From: Flexifilum sp963727545
GTDB taxonomy: Bacteria > Chloroflexota > Anaerolineae > Aggregatilineales > Phototrophicaceae
Reading direction: 5' to 3'
Assembly (NCBI GenBank): GCA_963727545.1
Contig: CAVSGS010000010.1
Coordinates: 186,001-250,000 of the forward strand
DNA length: 64,000 nt
A program made the position numbers and the translations under genes. Shown here piece after piece: positions 7,925 to 17,289 of this stretch (position 1 is its first letter; the number at the start of each line of letters is the position of its first letter). Under the pieces are notes generated by a model. It did no database searches, had not been told where the DNA came from, and was given only the letters and a program-made list of their open reading frames with translations.

Positions 7925-9454
7925 ATGTACAGAATCATATTCCTTGATGACGAGCCGATTACGCTGCGGATGCTGGAAGACGCGATTGATTGGCAAAAAT
8001 ATGGAATTTCTCTTTGCGGCACGGCAAGTGATGGCGCAGAAGGGATCGCCCTGTTCCGGCAGGTAGAACCTGACATTGTGATTGCGGACATACGAATGCC
8101 CAAAATGGACGGCATGGAATTCGCGCACGTGATCCGTGAAACGCAAAAGAACGTCAAAATTTTGCTTTTATCCGCTTACGCTGAGTTCGAGTATGCCCAG
8201 CGAGCACTCACGTACCAAATTAGCGATTACCTGCTCAAGCCATTGGATGAGGATAAGCTAGAAGCCGCTATCGCTCGAATCGCCCACGAACTCGACCGGG
8301 AGCAAACAGTCAGCAGCACGATTGAGAACTATCAGATCGAGCAAGCAGAGAAACAACTCCAGCAGCTTTTGCATCGCCGCGAAGAAGATACCGACGCATC
8401 TTTCAACGTCGCCGGTGACATCATAACGACTTTCGGGCAAGCAGACGTCTTGCTGCACATCTTGGGCATCGCTGACGAGCACAAGCAGCAGACAAACGCC
8501 GACATTGACGGCATTCGCCTGTTCTTCAAGGATCGACTTGGTTCGCACGCCGCAGCGGTTGCGATCAGCCCGGTGGAATTGATCGTCTTAACACAACATA
8601 GCGACCTCGATGGGCGGTTAGCAGATATGCTAGGCGTCCTGCACTTGCGCGAGCAACCCGTCGTGATCGGATTGAGCAGCATCCCCGAACCGTTCGATTT
8701 GCTGCATGCGAGTCGACAAGCAGAAACGGCGCTGAGCGAATGCTTTTATTCCGGCAGCAATCTATGTTGCTATCGTAGTGAACAGCGCTTTTCAAGCGAC
8801 CTCGCCGTCAATTTTGCTGAGTTTGAGCCGCCGATTGCCGAACTCGTCGAGCAAGGCAAATCCGGTCGGCTCAACAAGCACTTGCAGGAGACACTCACTG
8901 CCCTGTTTGAACAGCAAATCCGCCCGCTGCTGCTCTATGATTTTGTCTTTGACATCTTGAACTGGGTCAAGATCGCGCTCACGAAGCAATACCCCGAAAA
9001 GACCCTGCTGGAGGTCGCCGCCGTCGACAAAAATCGCCTGCGAGCGTGCGCGACCAAAGCGACACTGCTCGCTTACGCCAGCCGATATTTGGAAGCGGTC
9101 GGCGCTGCAGTGAGTGACTTTCTTGCCACCGAACCCGGCTATTACGTCGTGCAACTAGCAAAGACATATGCACGCGCTCACTATGCGACGACCGATTTTT
9201 CACTCCAAGCTGCCGCCGATTACGTGGGTCTGAGCAAGAATCACTTCTCGCGGGTATTTCATCAAACAACGGGCATGAAATACTGGGATTACATCACGCA
9301 GTTGCGGATCGAAAAAGCGAAAGAACTGCTCCAGCAGAGTAATCGACCGAATTCCGAGATTTGCCACGAGATCGGTTACAAGAGCGAATTCTACTTCAGT
9401 AAGATTTTCAAGCGAGTGGTGGGCATTGCAGCGCAGGAGTTTCGACGGTTATGA
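7925..9454 (+). CDS. YesN-type response regulator with AraC DNA-binding domain
   Basis: Of 509 residues, 1-120 form a receiver with Asp8-Asp9, phosphoacceptor Asp55 (IADIRMPKMDG) and Lys105 (YLLKPLD). A long linker of low similarity follows, then two helix-turn-helix units of the AraC type at about 405-505 (SLQAAADYVGLSKNHFSRVF and EICHEIGYKSEFYFSKIFK). A GGAGAAAA ribosome site precedes the ATG. It is the obvious partner of the YesM-type kinase ten bases upstream and probably activates the adjacent hydrolase and importer genes. Confidence 0.93.
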   Translation: MYRIIFLDDEPITLRMLEDAIDWQKYGISLCGTASDGAEGIALFRQVEPDIVIADIRMPKMDGMEFAHVIRETQKNVKILLLSAYAEFEYAQRALTYQISDYLLKPLDEDKLEAAIARIAHELDREQTVSSTIENYQIEQAEKQLQQLLHRREEDTDASFNVAGDIITTFGQADVLLHILGIADEHKQQTNADIDGIRLFFKDRLGSHAAAVAISPVELIVLTQHSDLDGRLADMLGVLHLREQPVVIGLSSIPEPFDLLHASRQAETALSECFYSGSNLCCYRSEQRFSSDLAVNFAEFEPPIAELVEQGKSGRLNKHLQETLTALFEQQIRPLLLYDFVFDILNWVKIALTKQYPEKTLLEVAAVDKNRLRACATKATLLAYASRYLEAVGAAVSDFLATEPGYYVVQLAKTYARAHYATTDFSLQAAADYVGLSKNHFSRVFHQTTGMKYWDYITQLRIEKAKELLQQSNRPNSEICHEIGYKSEFYFSKIFKRVVGIAAQEFRRL

Positions 9455-9559
9455 CCAATGGCGCTTGGAAGCGCGCGGGAGCGAGGGCTACAATCGCCTC
9501 AGCTTTGGCTTTCCCGTCTCGCTGCCGGTTGATTTCATCCCAATGAATGGATGTAACTC

Positions 9560-10507
9560 ATGAACGTGCCCCCTGCTCCGCTGTTTCGCGACCCGATTTA
9601 CGACGGCGCAGCCGATCCAACTGTGATTTGGAATCGTCAAGAACAATGCTGGTGGCTGCTGTACACCAATCGTCGTGCCAACGTCGCCTGCACAGGCGTC
9701 TCATGGGTTCATGGAACGGACATCGGCATCGCTAGTTCGACGGATCAGGGACAGACGTGGCGCTATCGCGGCATCCTTGAGGGGCTGGAATTCGAGCGCG
9801 GGCGCAACACTTTCTGGGCGCCGGAAATCTTGTGGCACGAAGATCACTATCACATGTACGTGAGTTACGTGCCCGGCGTGCCCAACGATTGGTCAGGCAC
9901 GCGAAACATCATCCATATGACCAGCCGCAATTTATGGGATTGGCAGTATGAAAGCAAGTTACCCTTGTCATCCGACCGAGTAATCGATGCCGCTGTACAC
10001 CATCTGCCCGATGGACGCTGGCGGATGTGGTACAAGGACGAAGCGCACGGGTCTCATACCTACGCCGCCGACAGCAGCGATTTGTATCACTGGACGGCAC
10101 AAGAGAATGGCGTGATCGCCGACTGCGCCCACGAAGGACCGAACGTTTTCTATTGGCGGCAAAGCTACTGGATGATCACCGATTTTTGGAGCGGACTCGG
10201 TGTCTATCGTTCGCAAGACGCCGAACACTGGCAGCGACAGGCGAACATCCTCGACCAGCCGGGGCAGCGCACCGACGACGGCATCATCGCACATCACGCC
10301 GACGTCGAGGTGCAAGGCGATCGGGCGTTCATTTTCTATTTCACCCATCCTGAGCGCGACCTCGCCAAGCAATACGGTTTCGACGAGGTGCATCCTTACG
10401 TGACGAAACACTCCTCGGTGCAAGTCGCGGAACTCGAACTGCGCGATAACACGCTCGTCTGCGACCGGGACAAGCCGTTCGACTTCAAGCTGCAACCACC
10501 CCGTTAA
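9560..10507 (+). CDS. GH43-like five-bladed beta-propeller glycoside hydrolase
   Basis: The 315-residue protein has no signal peptide, so it should act on imported oligosaccharides. The opening DPIYDGAADPTVIWN carries the Asp expected of the GH43/GH117/GH32 propeller clan. FWAPEILW and DAAVHHLPDGRWRMWYKDEA carry further acidic residues, and HEGPNVFYW holds a Glu in the position typical of the general acid. Activity (arabinosidase, xylosidase, galactosidase or anhydro-galactosidase) cannot be told from sequence alone. It lies between the two-component pair and the sugar importer, and a strong terminator-like hairpin follows it. Confidence 0.75.
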   Translation: MNVPPAPLFRDPIYDGAADPTVIWNRQEQCWWLLYTNRRANVACTGVSWVHGTDIGIASSTDQGQTWRYRGILEGLEFERGRNTFWAPEILWHEDHYHMYVSYVPGVPNDWSGTRNIIHMTSRNLWDWQYESKLPLSSDRVIDAAVHHLPDGRWRMWYKDEAHGSHTYAADSSDLYHWTAQENGVIADCAHEGPNVFYWRQSYWMITDFWSGLGVYRSQDAEHWQRQANILDQPGQRTDDGIIAHHADVEVQGDRAFIFYFTHPERDLAKQYGFDEVHPYVTKHSSVQVAELELRDNTLVCDRDKPFDFKLQPPR

Positions 10508-10514
10508 GCCCTCA

Positions 10515-10553
10515 GACTCCGCGCGCTGCTATGCCACCAAAGCGCGCGGAGTC
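10515..10553 (+). terminator. Stem-loop terminator after the GH43-like gene
   Basis: A 13-bp perfect stem (GACTCCGCGCGCT, 10515-10527, with 10541-10553) is followed within a few bases by GATTTTCC. It separates the two-component/hydrolase unit from the importer, which should have its own promoter in 10554-10724. Confidence 0.6.
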
Positions 10554-10724
10554 CGGCAGATTTTCCGCATATCAACCACCAGTAAATCCCGCTCATCCAT
10601 CCGCGTCAGAACGCCGTATTTTTGGACAAAAACTGATATTGTTCACCATTCGGTGTGGCGGACATTCGCGCTAATCTGGAATAAGCCGTTGTTGGCTGAG
10701 CATCTAAAACATAAGGAGTTTTAT

Positions 10725-11975
10725 ATGAATAAGTTTATCTCCAAGTTCCTCGTCGTCGTGGTCATTTTTACCCTCGGTCTGAGCGTTCAGTTTGTCTCGG
10801 CGCAAGATGGCAGCGACGTTTCGGGTACGCTGACTTTCATGAGTTGGTATAACCAAGAAGATATGCAGCCGCTGCTGGATGCTTTCAACGCGCAATACCC
10901 TGACGTCCAGATCGACTTCCAGAACGTGCCTGCCGCGAACAACCAGTACACGCAGCGGCTGCAACTGCTGGCAAGCTCCGGTGAACTGCCCGATCTATTC
11001 TACATTCAGCCGCCCGTAACGCTGTTTGCGAAGAATGGCTACATGGCAGACATCAGCGATTTGGCAGCCGTGCAAGCGCTGCCCACTGGCTACACCCAGT
11101 CCTATACTTACGATGGGAAAATCTACGCTTACGCGCCGGATGCGTGGGTCGGTGGTGTCTTCTACAACAAAGCGCTGTTCGCTGAGAACGACCTGTCCGT
11201 GCCGGAAACTTGGGACGATTTTCTCCATGCCGCGCAAGTCTTCTACGATCAAGGCATCAAGCCGATCAGCATGGCTGCTGATGAACTCGTCGATTTGATC
11301 TACTGGCTGCACAATACCGAAGTGCTGTCACAAGACCCGCTGTTCGACTCGAAGATCAACACGGGTGAGACGACCTTCACCGAAGGTTATCTGGACGCAC
11401 TCAATACGTGGAAAACCGAAATGATCGACACCGGCTACATCTCGCTGGACATGGTCGGCTTGACCGACGACCAGCGGATGACCGAATTCGCAATCGGTGA
11501 AGCCGCCATGACGATCTCCGGTCCTTGGGCAGTGTCAGGTATTCTCGAAAAGAATCCCGACATCGACTTGGGCATCTTCCCATTCGTCGGCTCCACGCCG
11601 GAAAACGCCTACACCGTCGGCGCAGTCAACGTCGGTCTGGGTATTTCTGCGCAAGCCCAAAACCCCGACGCCGCCAAAGCGTTCATCGAATTCGTGGGTT
11701 CGCCCGAAGGCTTGGCGATTTACCAATCGATTACTGGCAATTTCATTGGCGTGGAAAACACCGACTACGAAATCAACCCCGTGATGGAACCAATGCGCGC
11801 CTTCGCGGAAAGCGGCAAGTTCGCATACCCGCCGATCGACTGGGTCTACACCGCAACGCTGGCGAACATGGTCGTCAAGGGGTCGCAAGAAATCGTGCTT
11901 GGCACACTCTCCCCCGAAGAACTCGTCCAGCAGCTTGACGCACAACAGGCAGAACTTTCCGCCAGCGATAGTTAA
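10725..11975 (+). CDS. Sugar ABC importer, extracellular binding protein (family 1)
   Basis: ATG at 10725 follows AAGGAGTTTTAT; upstream in-frame codons lack a ribosome site. The 416-residue protein has a Sec signal ending near VSAQDG with no lipobox Cys. It then shows the type-1 solute-binding fold of CUT1 systems (LTFMSWYNQEDMQPLLDAFN, ASSGELPDLFY, AMTISGPWAV). The cognate permeases follow after a stem-loop. No ATPase is encoded nearby, so a shared MsmX/UgpC-like ATPase elsewhere is expected. The position after YesMN and a GH43-like enzyme suggests an oligosaccharide ligand. Confidence 0.92.
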   Translation: MNKFISKFLVVVVIFTLGLSVQFVSAQDGSDVSGTLTFMSWYNQEDMQPLLDAFNAQYPDVQIDFQNVPAANNQYTQRLQLLASSGELPDLFYIQPPVTLFAKNGYMADISDLAAVQALPTGYTQSYTYDGKIYAYAPDAWVGGVFYNKALFAENDLSVPETWDDFLHAAQVFYDQGIKPISMAADELVDLIYWLHNTEVLSQDPLFDSKINTGETTFTEGYLDALNTWKTEMIDTGYISLDMVGLTDDQRMTEFAIGEAAMTISGPWAVSGILEKNPDIDLGIFPFVGSTPENAYTVGAVNVGLGISAQAQNPDAAKAFIEFVGSPEGLAIYQSITGNFIGVENTDYEINPVMEPMRAFAESGKFAYPPIDWVYTATLANMVVKGSQEIVLGTLSPEELVQQLDAQQAELSASDS

Positions 11976-11988
11976 GACCTCCTGAACC

Positions 11989-12024
11989 CATTGGAGCGCT
12001 GCTGTACCGGGCAGCGCTCCAATG
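11989..12024 (+). other. Intercistronic stem-loop between binding protein and permease
   Basis: A 14-bp perfect stem (CATTGGAGCGCTGC, 11989-12002, with 12011-12024) has an 8-nt loop and no T-run. Such structures typically protect the upstream binding-protein message so that it is made in excess over the permeases. The in-frame ATG at 12022 lies inside the right arm, which argues against it as the permease start. Confidence 0.7.
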
Positions 12025-12090
12025 CAAGTTGGCGATGATATCACCTTTGATAAACCGGCTTCTGGCAAGCGACCTACTCAGGAGGATGTG

Positions 12091-13041
12091 TTGAGCGATA
12101 AAGATGCACGGCTCTCGCTCTACATCGAGCGAAAGTCTGAAATGATGGCAGGTTCAACGTGGCAGATTTGGAAAAATAGAAGCCCTTACATCTTATTTGT
12201 ACTCCCTGCTCTCATCATTTATACGGTTCTGACCATTATTCCTTTGCTCTATACTTTTGTTTACTCGTTCACCAACTTTGATGGTTTGTCTCCCAGCCCC
12301 AAGTTTGTCCGGCTAGATAACTATCTGAACGTGTTTACGACGCGCAACATCACGACGTCGTTCACGAACAGCATCGTTTATGCGATCGCCGTGCCGATCA
12401 TCATTACGCTGCTGGCGATCCCCCTAGCGCTGCTGCTCGACAGCCAGATGAAAACGCGCAACATTCAACGCGCGGTCTTCTTCTTTCCGTCGGTGATCAG
12501 CGCGCTCTTTCTAGGTTTCATATGGAACTTCATCCTGTCACCGTCCAGTCAAGGGCTAATCAACAGCCTGCTGCTGTCGTTCGGGCAGAAAAAACTCCTG
12601 CTGTTGGCGGATCCAAGGTCGGCGATGGTCTTGCTGATCCTAGTCTCGGTCTGGGCGAGTACCGGCTGGCACGCTTGTATTTATCTCGCCAACCTGCAAG
12701 TGATCGACCGCACATTCTATGAAGCAGCCGACATCGACGGCGCCGGGTGGTGGCAAAAATTCCGCTACATTACGATGCCGAACCTCGCTCCCGCGATGAC
12801 GATCAGCATTTTGTTCCTGTTGCTCGGCAGCCTGAAAGCATTCGACCTCCCCTTCGCCTTGACAAATGGCGGTCCCGGTTACGCCACAACCATGATCACG
12901 CAGTCGATTATCACCGAAGGCGTCAATTCCAATCGCGTAGGCTTCGCCTCAGCGATGTCGATCTTGTTCCTGATCCTGATTGGCATTGTGACGTTCTTCC
13001 AAGTGCGCTTCAGCAGTAAGCAAGAAGAGAAGTTGGCATGA
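12091..13041 (+). CDS. CUT1 sugar ABC permease, MalF/UgpA type
   Basis: TTG at 12091 is placed 5 nt after AGGAGG; the ATG at 12022 lies in a hairpin and has no ribosome site, so the TTG start is favoured though not certain. Six membrane helices are visible (for example ILFVLPALIIYTVLTIIPLL). The cytoplasmic EAA loop, which docks the ATPase, reads YEAADIDGAGWWQKFRYITM. It forms the transmembrane channel with the next permease, whose ATG overlaps this stop by 4 bp. Confidence 0.9.
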   Translation: MSDKDARLSLYIERKSEMMAGSTWQIWKNRSPYILFVLPALIIYTVLTIIPLLYTFVYSFTNFDGLSPSPKFVRLDNYLNVFTTRNITTSFTNSIVYAIAVPIIITLLAIPLALLLDSQMKTRNIQRAVFFFPSVISALFLGFIWNFILSPSSQGLINSLLLSFGQKKLLLLADPRSAMVLLILVSVWASTGWHACIYLANLQVIDRTFYEAADIDGAGWWQKFRYITMPNLAPAMTISILFLLLGSLKAFDLPFALTNGGPGYATTMITQSIITEGVNSNRVGFASAMSILFLILIGIVTFFQVRFSSKQEEKLA

Positions 13042-13862
13042 AGAAATATACCTTGTCGACGCTGGTCACCGAGATAGTCATGCTCGTGATCTGCGCCATT
13101 TTCATGGTTCCGATTTACTACTTGGTGGTGAGCACTTTCAAAACGCAGGCGGAGATCATCGAATCACCGCTGGGACTACCGTCCAGCCTGAACCTCACAA
13201 ACTACATACGCGCACTCGAAGGCATGGACTTTTTCCGCCATTTCTTCAATTCGCTGCTGATCACGGTTGTCTCGGTCGTGGTCATCGTCGTGCTTGGCTC
13301 GATGGCATCCTACACCATTGCCCGCAAGTCCAACCGCGTCACGACGTTTCTACGCAGCTACTTCTTGGTCGGATTTATGGTTCCGCTGCAAACGACGATG
13401 CTGCCTCTATTCCTGATCATGAAGAATCTACATCTAATCAACACGTATCAGGGCTTAATTCTGCTCCACAGCAACGGTGCAGTATTCGCCCTGTTCCTGT
13501 ATACGAGTTTCATTCGCGCCATGCCGCGCGATTTAGAAGAAGCCGCTTTTGTGGACGGCGCGGGCATCTTCCGCACTTTCTGGCAGATCGTCTTTCCGCT
13601 GCTCAGACCCGTCACCGCGACGCTGGTGATCTTCAATACGATCTGGATTTGGAACGACTTCTTGCTGAGCTATCTATTTTTGCCCTCGTCGGATAAATCG
13701 ACGCTGACGATGCAGGTCTACAATGGCGTTGGACAGTACTATACGGATTGGTCAATAATGATGCCGATCCTCGTCATCGCTATCCTGCCAATGGTCATTT
13801 TCTACCTGTTCATGCAGCGCCACATCGTCAGCGGTTTGACCGCCGGCTCCCTGAAGGGTTGA
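13038..13862 (+). CDS. CUT1 sugar ABC permease, MalG/UgpE type
   Basis: The 274-residue permease has six predicted helices. Its ATPase-docking loop reads DLEEAAFVDGAGIFRTFWQI and its C-terminus ends in the usual QRHIVSGLTAGSLKG of the family. The start overlaps the preceding permease stop (ATGA), showing translational coupling. The operon ends here at a UUCG-capped hairpin. Confidence 0.92.
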   Translation: MKKYTLSTLVTEIVMLVICAIFMVPIYYLVVSTFKTQAEIIESPLGLPSSLNLTNYIRALEGMDFFRHFFNSLLITVVSVVVIVVLGSMASYTIARKSNRVTTFLRSYFLVGFMVPLQTTMLPLFLIMKNLHLINTYQGLILLHSNGAVFALFLYTSFIRAMPRDLEEAAFVDGAGIFRTFWQIVFPLLRPVTATLVIFNTIWIWNDFLLSYLFLPSSDKSTLTMQVYNGVGQYYTDWSIMMPILVIAILPMVIFYLFMQRHIVSGLTAGSLKG

Positions 13863-13906
13863 TTAGCAAGCATCAGATAACACCCGGCGCTAAAGTCTCT
13901 ATTCAG

Positions 13907-13930
13907 GCGGATCGGTTTCGACTGATCCGC
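13907..13930 (+). terminator. Probable terminator between convergent units
   Basis: A 10-bp stem with one G-T pair (GCGGATCGGT with ACTGATCCGC) is capped by TTCG. No long T-run follows. It lies 45 bp past the permease stop and faces the convergent GH88 gene. Confidence 0.45.
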
Positions 13931-14035
13931 TCCAAGGGGAGGCTTTCCCCAATTGCGATCAACCCTACGAGCTATACCGAGTCGTCAAAAGCATACGAAT
14001 AGTAATCGGGACGCAGTGACATCTCTGCCGAAGTG

Positions 14036-15214
14036 TCACTGCATTCCGGAATCGCTTCTCGATTGCCCTTGTTCTGCGCCCTCGTTGAGACTGGCTTTGC
14101 CCCAGAAATCAGGGACATTGCCACCCATATTCACCAAACTTTCCAGATAAAAGTAGTCACCAAAGGGCATGAATTGTTCGACCGCCCGGTTGGCGCTGAC
14201 GTTGTAGCTCAAATCGCGCAGCAGCCCTTGCGCTTCAGGCACAGTTTCGAAACAGGCGTCGGTCAGGCGCGTGGTGATCTGCTCGGCGCGCTGCCGCCAG
14301 CGAATTGATTCTTCAGCATCGTCAATCAGCGCTGCCAGCCGGAACATGCCGCAGGCGGCAATCGCCCCGGCGGAGCTATCCCGCTTGCGCGGAGCGTCGG
14401 GCGGAAGGCGAAAATCCCACAGCGGCACCAATTCGTCACCTAGCTCCATCCAGAAGCGTTCGGCGAGCCGACGCGAGACAGCTAGCAGATCATGGTTATC
14501 CATCCATTCCGCCGCCAGCGCAAAGCCGTAGATCGCCCAAGCGTGTCCGCGCGACCAGAGCGACTCATCGGAATACCCCTGCGCGGTCTTGCCGCCGAGC
14601 GGCTCGCCGGTCGCCTGATCAAAAAAGAACGTATGATAGGTGGTGTCGCCGGGACGCACGAGGTAGCGCAGCGACGTGCGCGCGTGTCGGCTGGCGATCT
14701 CGGCATATTTCGAGTCGCCGGTTTCATAGCTCGCCCAGAACAGCAGCGGCAGGTTCAACATACAGTCGATGATCATCCGCCCGCCTTCGTCGGGATCATT
14801 CATCGCACCCCACGCCTGAATGTATTCGCCTTTGGGGTGAAACCGCGTGATCAGCCGATCCGCCGCGTCGATACCCAATTGGCGCGCCGCTCGATCCCCG
14901 GTCAACTGCCACTGTGCCCGCGCGCTCAGCGTGTAGAGAAAACCGAGGTCATGGCTCTCGTCGATGCGTCGGACGAGGCGATCGGCAAAACTAGGGAGCC
15001 GCCGCTCGGCTTCGCGGCGAAAGTCAGCGTCGCCGCTCGCAGCATAGGCGAGCCAGAGCTGCCCCGTCCAGAATGAGGTCATCCAGTGCGTGTTCCCGGT
15101 CAGGACGTAGCTCATACCATCACCGTTGTGGGGATAGGCGTCACCAAACCGGGGAATGTTCCGGCGAACCGATTCAACCGCTTGCCGTAAAGTTGCGTCC
15201 ACTGTACGTTCCAT
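14036..15214 (-). CDS. GH88 unsaturated glucuronyl hydrolase
   Basis: The 392-residue protein has an (alpha/alpha)6-barrel pattern without a signal peptide. GH88 enzymes hydrate and release the 4,5-unsaturated uronate left at the non-reducing end by polysaccharide lyases. The two catalytic Asp motifs are visible as HDLGF (near residue 88) and GRMIIDCMLNLPLLFW (near 149). The substrate-facing sequence YSDESLWSRGHAWAIYGFA is also typical. The ATG overlaps the stop of the upstream heparinase-like gene by one base, so lyase and hydrolase are translationally coupled. This pairing supports sequential lyase then unsaturated-uronate cleavage. Confidence 0.9.
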   Translation of the reverse strand: MERTVDATLRQAVESVRRNIPRFGDAYPHNGDGMSYVLTGNTHWMTSFWTGQLWLAYAASGDADFRREAERRLPSFADRLVRRIDESHDLGFLYTLSARAQWQLTGDRAARQLGIDAADRLITRFHPKGEYIQAWGAMNDPDEGGRMIIDCMLNLPLLFWASYETGDSKYAEIASRHARTSLRYLVRPGDTTYHTFFFDQATGEPLGGKTAQGYSDESLWSRGHAWAIYGFALAAEWMDNHDLLAVSRRLAERFWMELGDELVPLWDFRLPPDAPRKRDSSAGAIAACGMFRLAALIDDAEESIRWRQRAEQITTRLTDACFETVPEAQGLLRDLSYNVSANRAVEQFMPFGDYFYLESLVNMGGNVPDFWGKASLNEGAEQGQSRSDSGMQ

Positions 15215-17097
15215 CAGGCTTCACTCACTTCGAGGGTCCAAATGTCGTGCTCAGGCGGGTCAACCGCCGTGAGCATTATCCGGTAAAGATAAGCGCCCCA
15301 CACGCCGCTCATGCGGTTGTCGGTGATGGCGAGCGTTTCTACCGACGCGGTGAAGCGCACGCTGTCATAGCGAACGATGCCGCTCGCGGCAACTCTTCCG
15401 TCGGGCAAGTCAGCGGACGATAGGCGGATGACGCCGTCTTTGTCGAGTGAGACGTGGCTCGCCGTCAGCAGACTGAGCGTCATGCTTTGCGGCGCGTGAT
15501 CGAGTTCGTACTGGTCTTCGACGATAACCGATTTCCCGCGCTTGAGCCGGATCGTCCGCTGCCAGCGCTGCAATCCCGCTTCGGGCGGATATGCTCCGGC
15601 AATGTCGAGCGTCAACTGTGCCGACGCATCGTCCGATGTGTACACCACGTTGCGGGCGGCGAATTCTTTCCCCGGCTGCTGCTGAACTCCGTCGATCGTC
15701 GGCAGGTTGTGATACGCCGACTGCATCGTCCAGATTTCGTAGCGCTGCGGGCTGAAAGTCTTTCGGCTGTAGGTTTCCACCCCGGCATCAACCAACAGCG
15801 GCAGCCCGTTGTGATAGACGACGAACTCGCCGATGTCGTTGTGATTGTGGCTCTCGTCGTTGTGACCGCCTTTGGCGGCGACGTACCAACCTTGAGCGCT
15901 TTGCGCGTCGTCGCGCGCCGCCATTACTTCGATGACCGGCAGCCATACGTCGCGCGGCTGCGGTGCATAGGCTTCTGCCTGAGCGATCTCGGCGCCGCTG
16001 AAGATTGAGCGCAGCCACCGCATCGGGCTTTCGATGGGACGTCCCCAGCCGCCCGCACTACTGCTCTGCCGCGCCGCCCAAGCGCCAAACGCCATCAGGT
16101 CACGATCATCAATGGCTTGTCCATAGCGGTAGACGAGGTCGGCTTCCGGCGTAACGGTCGCTGAGGCGTCGGCGAAGTTGATGAAGTAGCTGCCGTCGAT
16201 GTGCACGCGATAAATGAAGCGCCCCATTGCCTGAATCAGCGGGTCGCCGAACCCGTCCACCTGCCCGCCCGTCGCCTGATACAGCAGTTCGAGGCACTCA
16301 TACAGCGATCCCGCCGCCCGCATCCAGTAGCCGGGACCTTCGTCGCAGCCGCCATCGGCTGGGTAAGGGTCGATGAAGCAATCCAGCGAGCGCATGATCT
16401 TGGCGACAGCGGCAAGTCGCCGGTCGGCGTCGCGTTCGATCAACAGCACGCACGCCAGCCAGTTGGAATTGATCCAAGGATTCCAGTTGTTCGGACGCTC
16501 GACGCTGCTGAAGCCCATCCAGCCGAAGTCGTCGCGCTCTAGGTTCGGCGTGAGGATGCGCCGATCGATTTCGCGAGCAATGCGCGGGCGGATCAGCGGT
16601 GACACGCCATCCAGCGCATCGCCCAGCAGGTAATCGATATATGCCAGCGCGGCGGCGGTCTCGGCGGCGAAGAGATCGACGGTCGGTTCGGCGCTGTCCG
16701 GCAAGTCGACGCCCGCCTGTTGCACCCCCACGTGCGCGGGCAGCCCCCAGTAGGTCTCTTCGCAGATCAGCCAGACGCCGTTAGCGATCTCGTCGACGAA
16801 GCGCCCCTTGCCTTCAGCGCATTCCGCCAGCGCCAGCGCGATCAATTGATTACGCCGCCCAAAGTTCTCGCGCTCGTACTCACTGCGGTTGCCGCTGCGG
16901 GCGTATTCGAGAAAGCGGGTCGCCAGCAGCGGAGTCCACGCGGCTTGCAGCGCCTTTTCGCCCGCAGCGACGAGCGACACGCGCACATCGGCGGGCAAAG
17001 CTTCCCAAGCGGCGCGATCTGCTGCCGTAGGATACGGCTTCCAATCCGCTTGAGCGACCAGATTGAGATTTTCGCGTTGGTAGCGATGCGAAAGCAT
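15214..17097 (-). CDS. Heparinase II/III-like polysaccharide lyase
   Basis: The 627-residue protein has an N-terminal (alpha/alpha) toroid (ETYWGLPAH; DEGPGYWMRAAGSLYECLEL). A C-terminal antiparallel beta-sandwich contains the hallmark HNDESHNHNDIGEFVVYHNG and AYHNLPTIDGVQQQPG. Such lyases cut uronate-containing chains by beta-elimination. No signal peptide is apparent, so it may act on imported oligosaccharides. It is the first gene of a minus-strand unit with GH88, and its promoter region is shared with the divergent DUF2264 gene and its ACCGGT operator. Substrate (glycosaminoglycan, ulvan, alginate-like or other) is undetermined. Confidence 0.85.
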   Translation of the reverse strand: MLSHRYQRENLNLVAQADWKPYPTAADRAAWEALPADVRVSLVAAGEKALQAAWTPLLATRFLEYARSGNRSEYERENFGRRNQLIALALAECAEGKGRFVDEIANGVWLICEETYWGLPAHVGVQQAGVDLPDSAEPTVDLFAAETAAALAYIDYLLGDALDGVSPLIRPRIAREIDRRILTPNLERDDFGWMGFSSVERPNNWNPWINSNWLACVLLIERDADRRLAAVAKIMRSLDCFIDPYPADGGCDEGPGYWMRAAGSLYECLELLYQATGGQVDGFGDPLIQAMGRFIYRVHIDGSYFINFADASATVTPEADLVYRYGQAIDDRDLMAFGAWAARQSSSAGGWGRPIESPMRWLRSIFSGAEIAQAEAYAPQPRDVWLPVIEVMAARDDAQSAQGWYVAAKGGHNDESHNHNDIGEFVVYHNGLPLLVDAGVETYSRKTFSPQRYEIWTMQSAYHNLPTIDGVQQQPGKEFAARNVVYTSDDASAQLTLDIAGAYPPEAGLQRWQRTIRLKRGKSVIVEDQYELDHAPQSMTLSLLTASHVSLDKDGVIRLSSADLPDGRVAASGIVRYDSVRFTASVETLAITDNRMSGVWGAYLYRIMLTAVDPPEHDIWTLEVSEA

Positions 17098-17196
17098 AAA
17101 CGACCCTAGTCGTGGATACGCGCAGAGTCGATGCGCGGTAGGTAATTTCTTTTTAGGTTCACTGTGAGTTGCTTTTCTTAAGTGTAATTTTCCGGC

Positions 17197-17231
17197 TATA
17201 ATCGCACTATTGATCTGATGTTACCGGTAAC
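17197..17231 (+). promoter_or_regulatory. Promoter and LacI-type operator before the DUF2264 gene
   Basis: A TATAAT box lies at 17197-17202. The 12-bp palindrome GTTACCGGTAAC follows at 17220-17231, where it would block transcription. The same ACCGGT core occurs three times before the LacI gene at 19.4 kb, so this is probably a second operator of that repressor. The region also serves the divergent heparinase/GH88 unit. Confidence 0.7.
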
Positions 17232-17289
17232 GGACTATAGCCGGAAACGGAATCTCTGTCAAGAAACGCCCTGCGGTGGAGTGCCTAAA

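Noticed and set aside
12022..12090. N-terminal extension of the MalF-type permease
   Set aside because: The ATG lies in the right arm of a strong hairpin without a ribosome site; AGGAGG points to the TTG at 12091.
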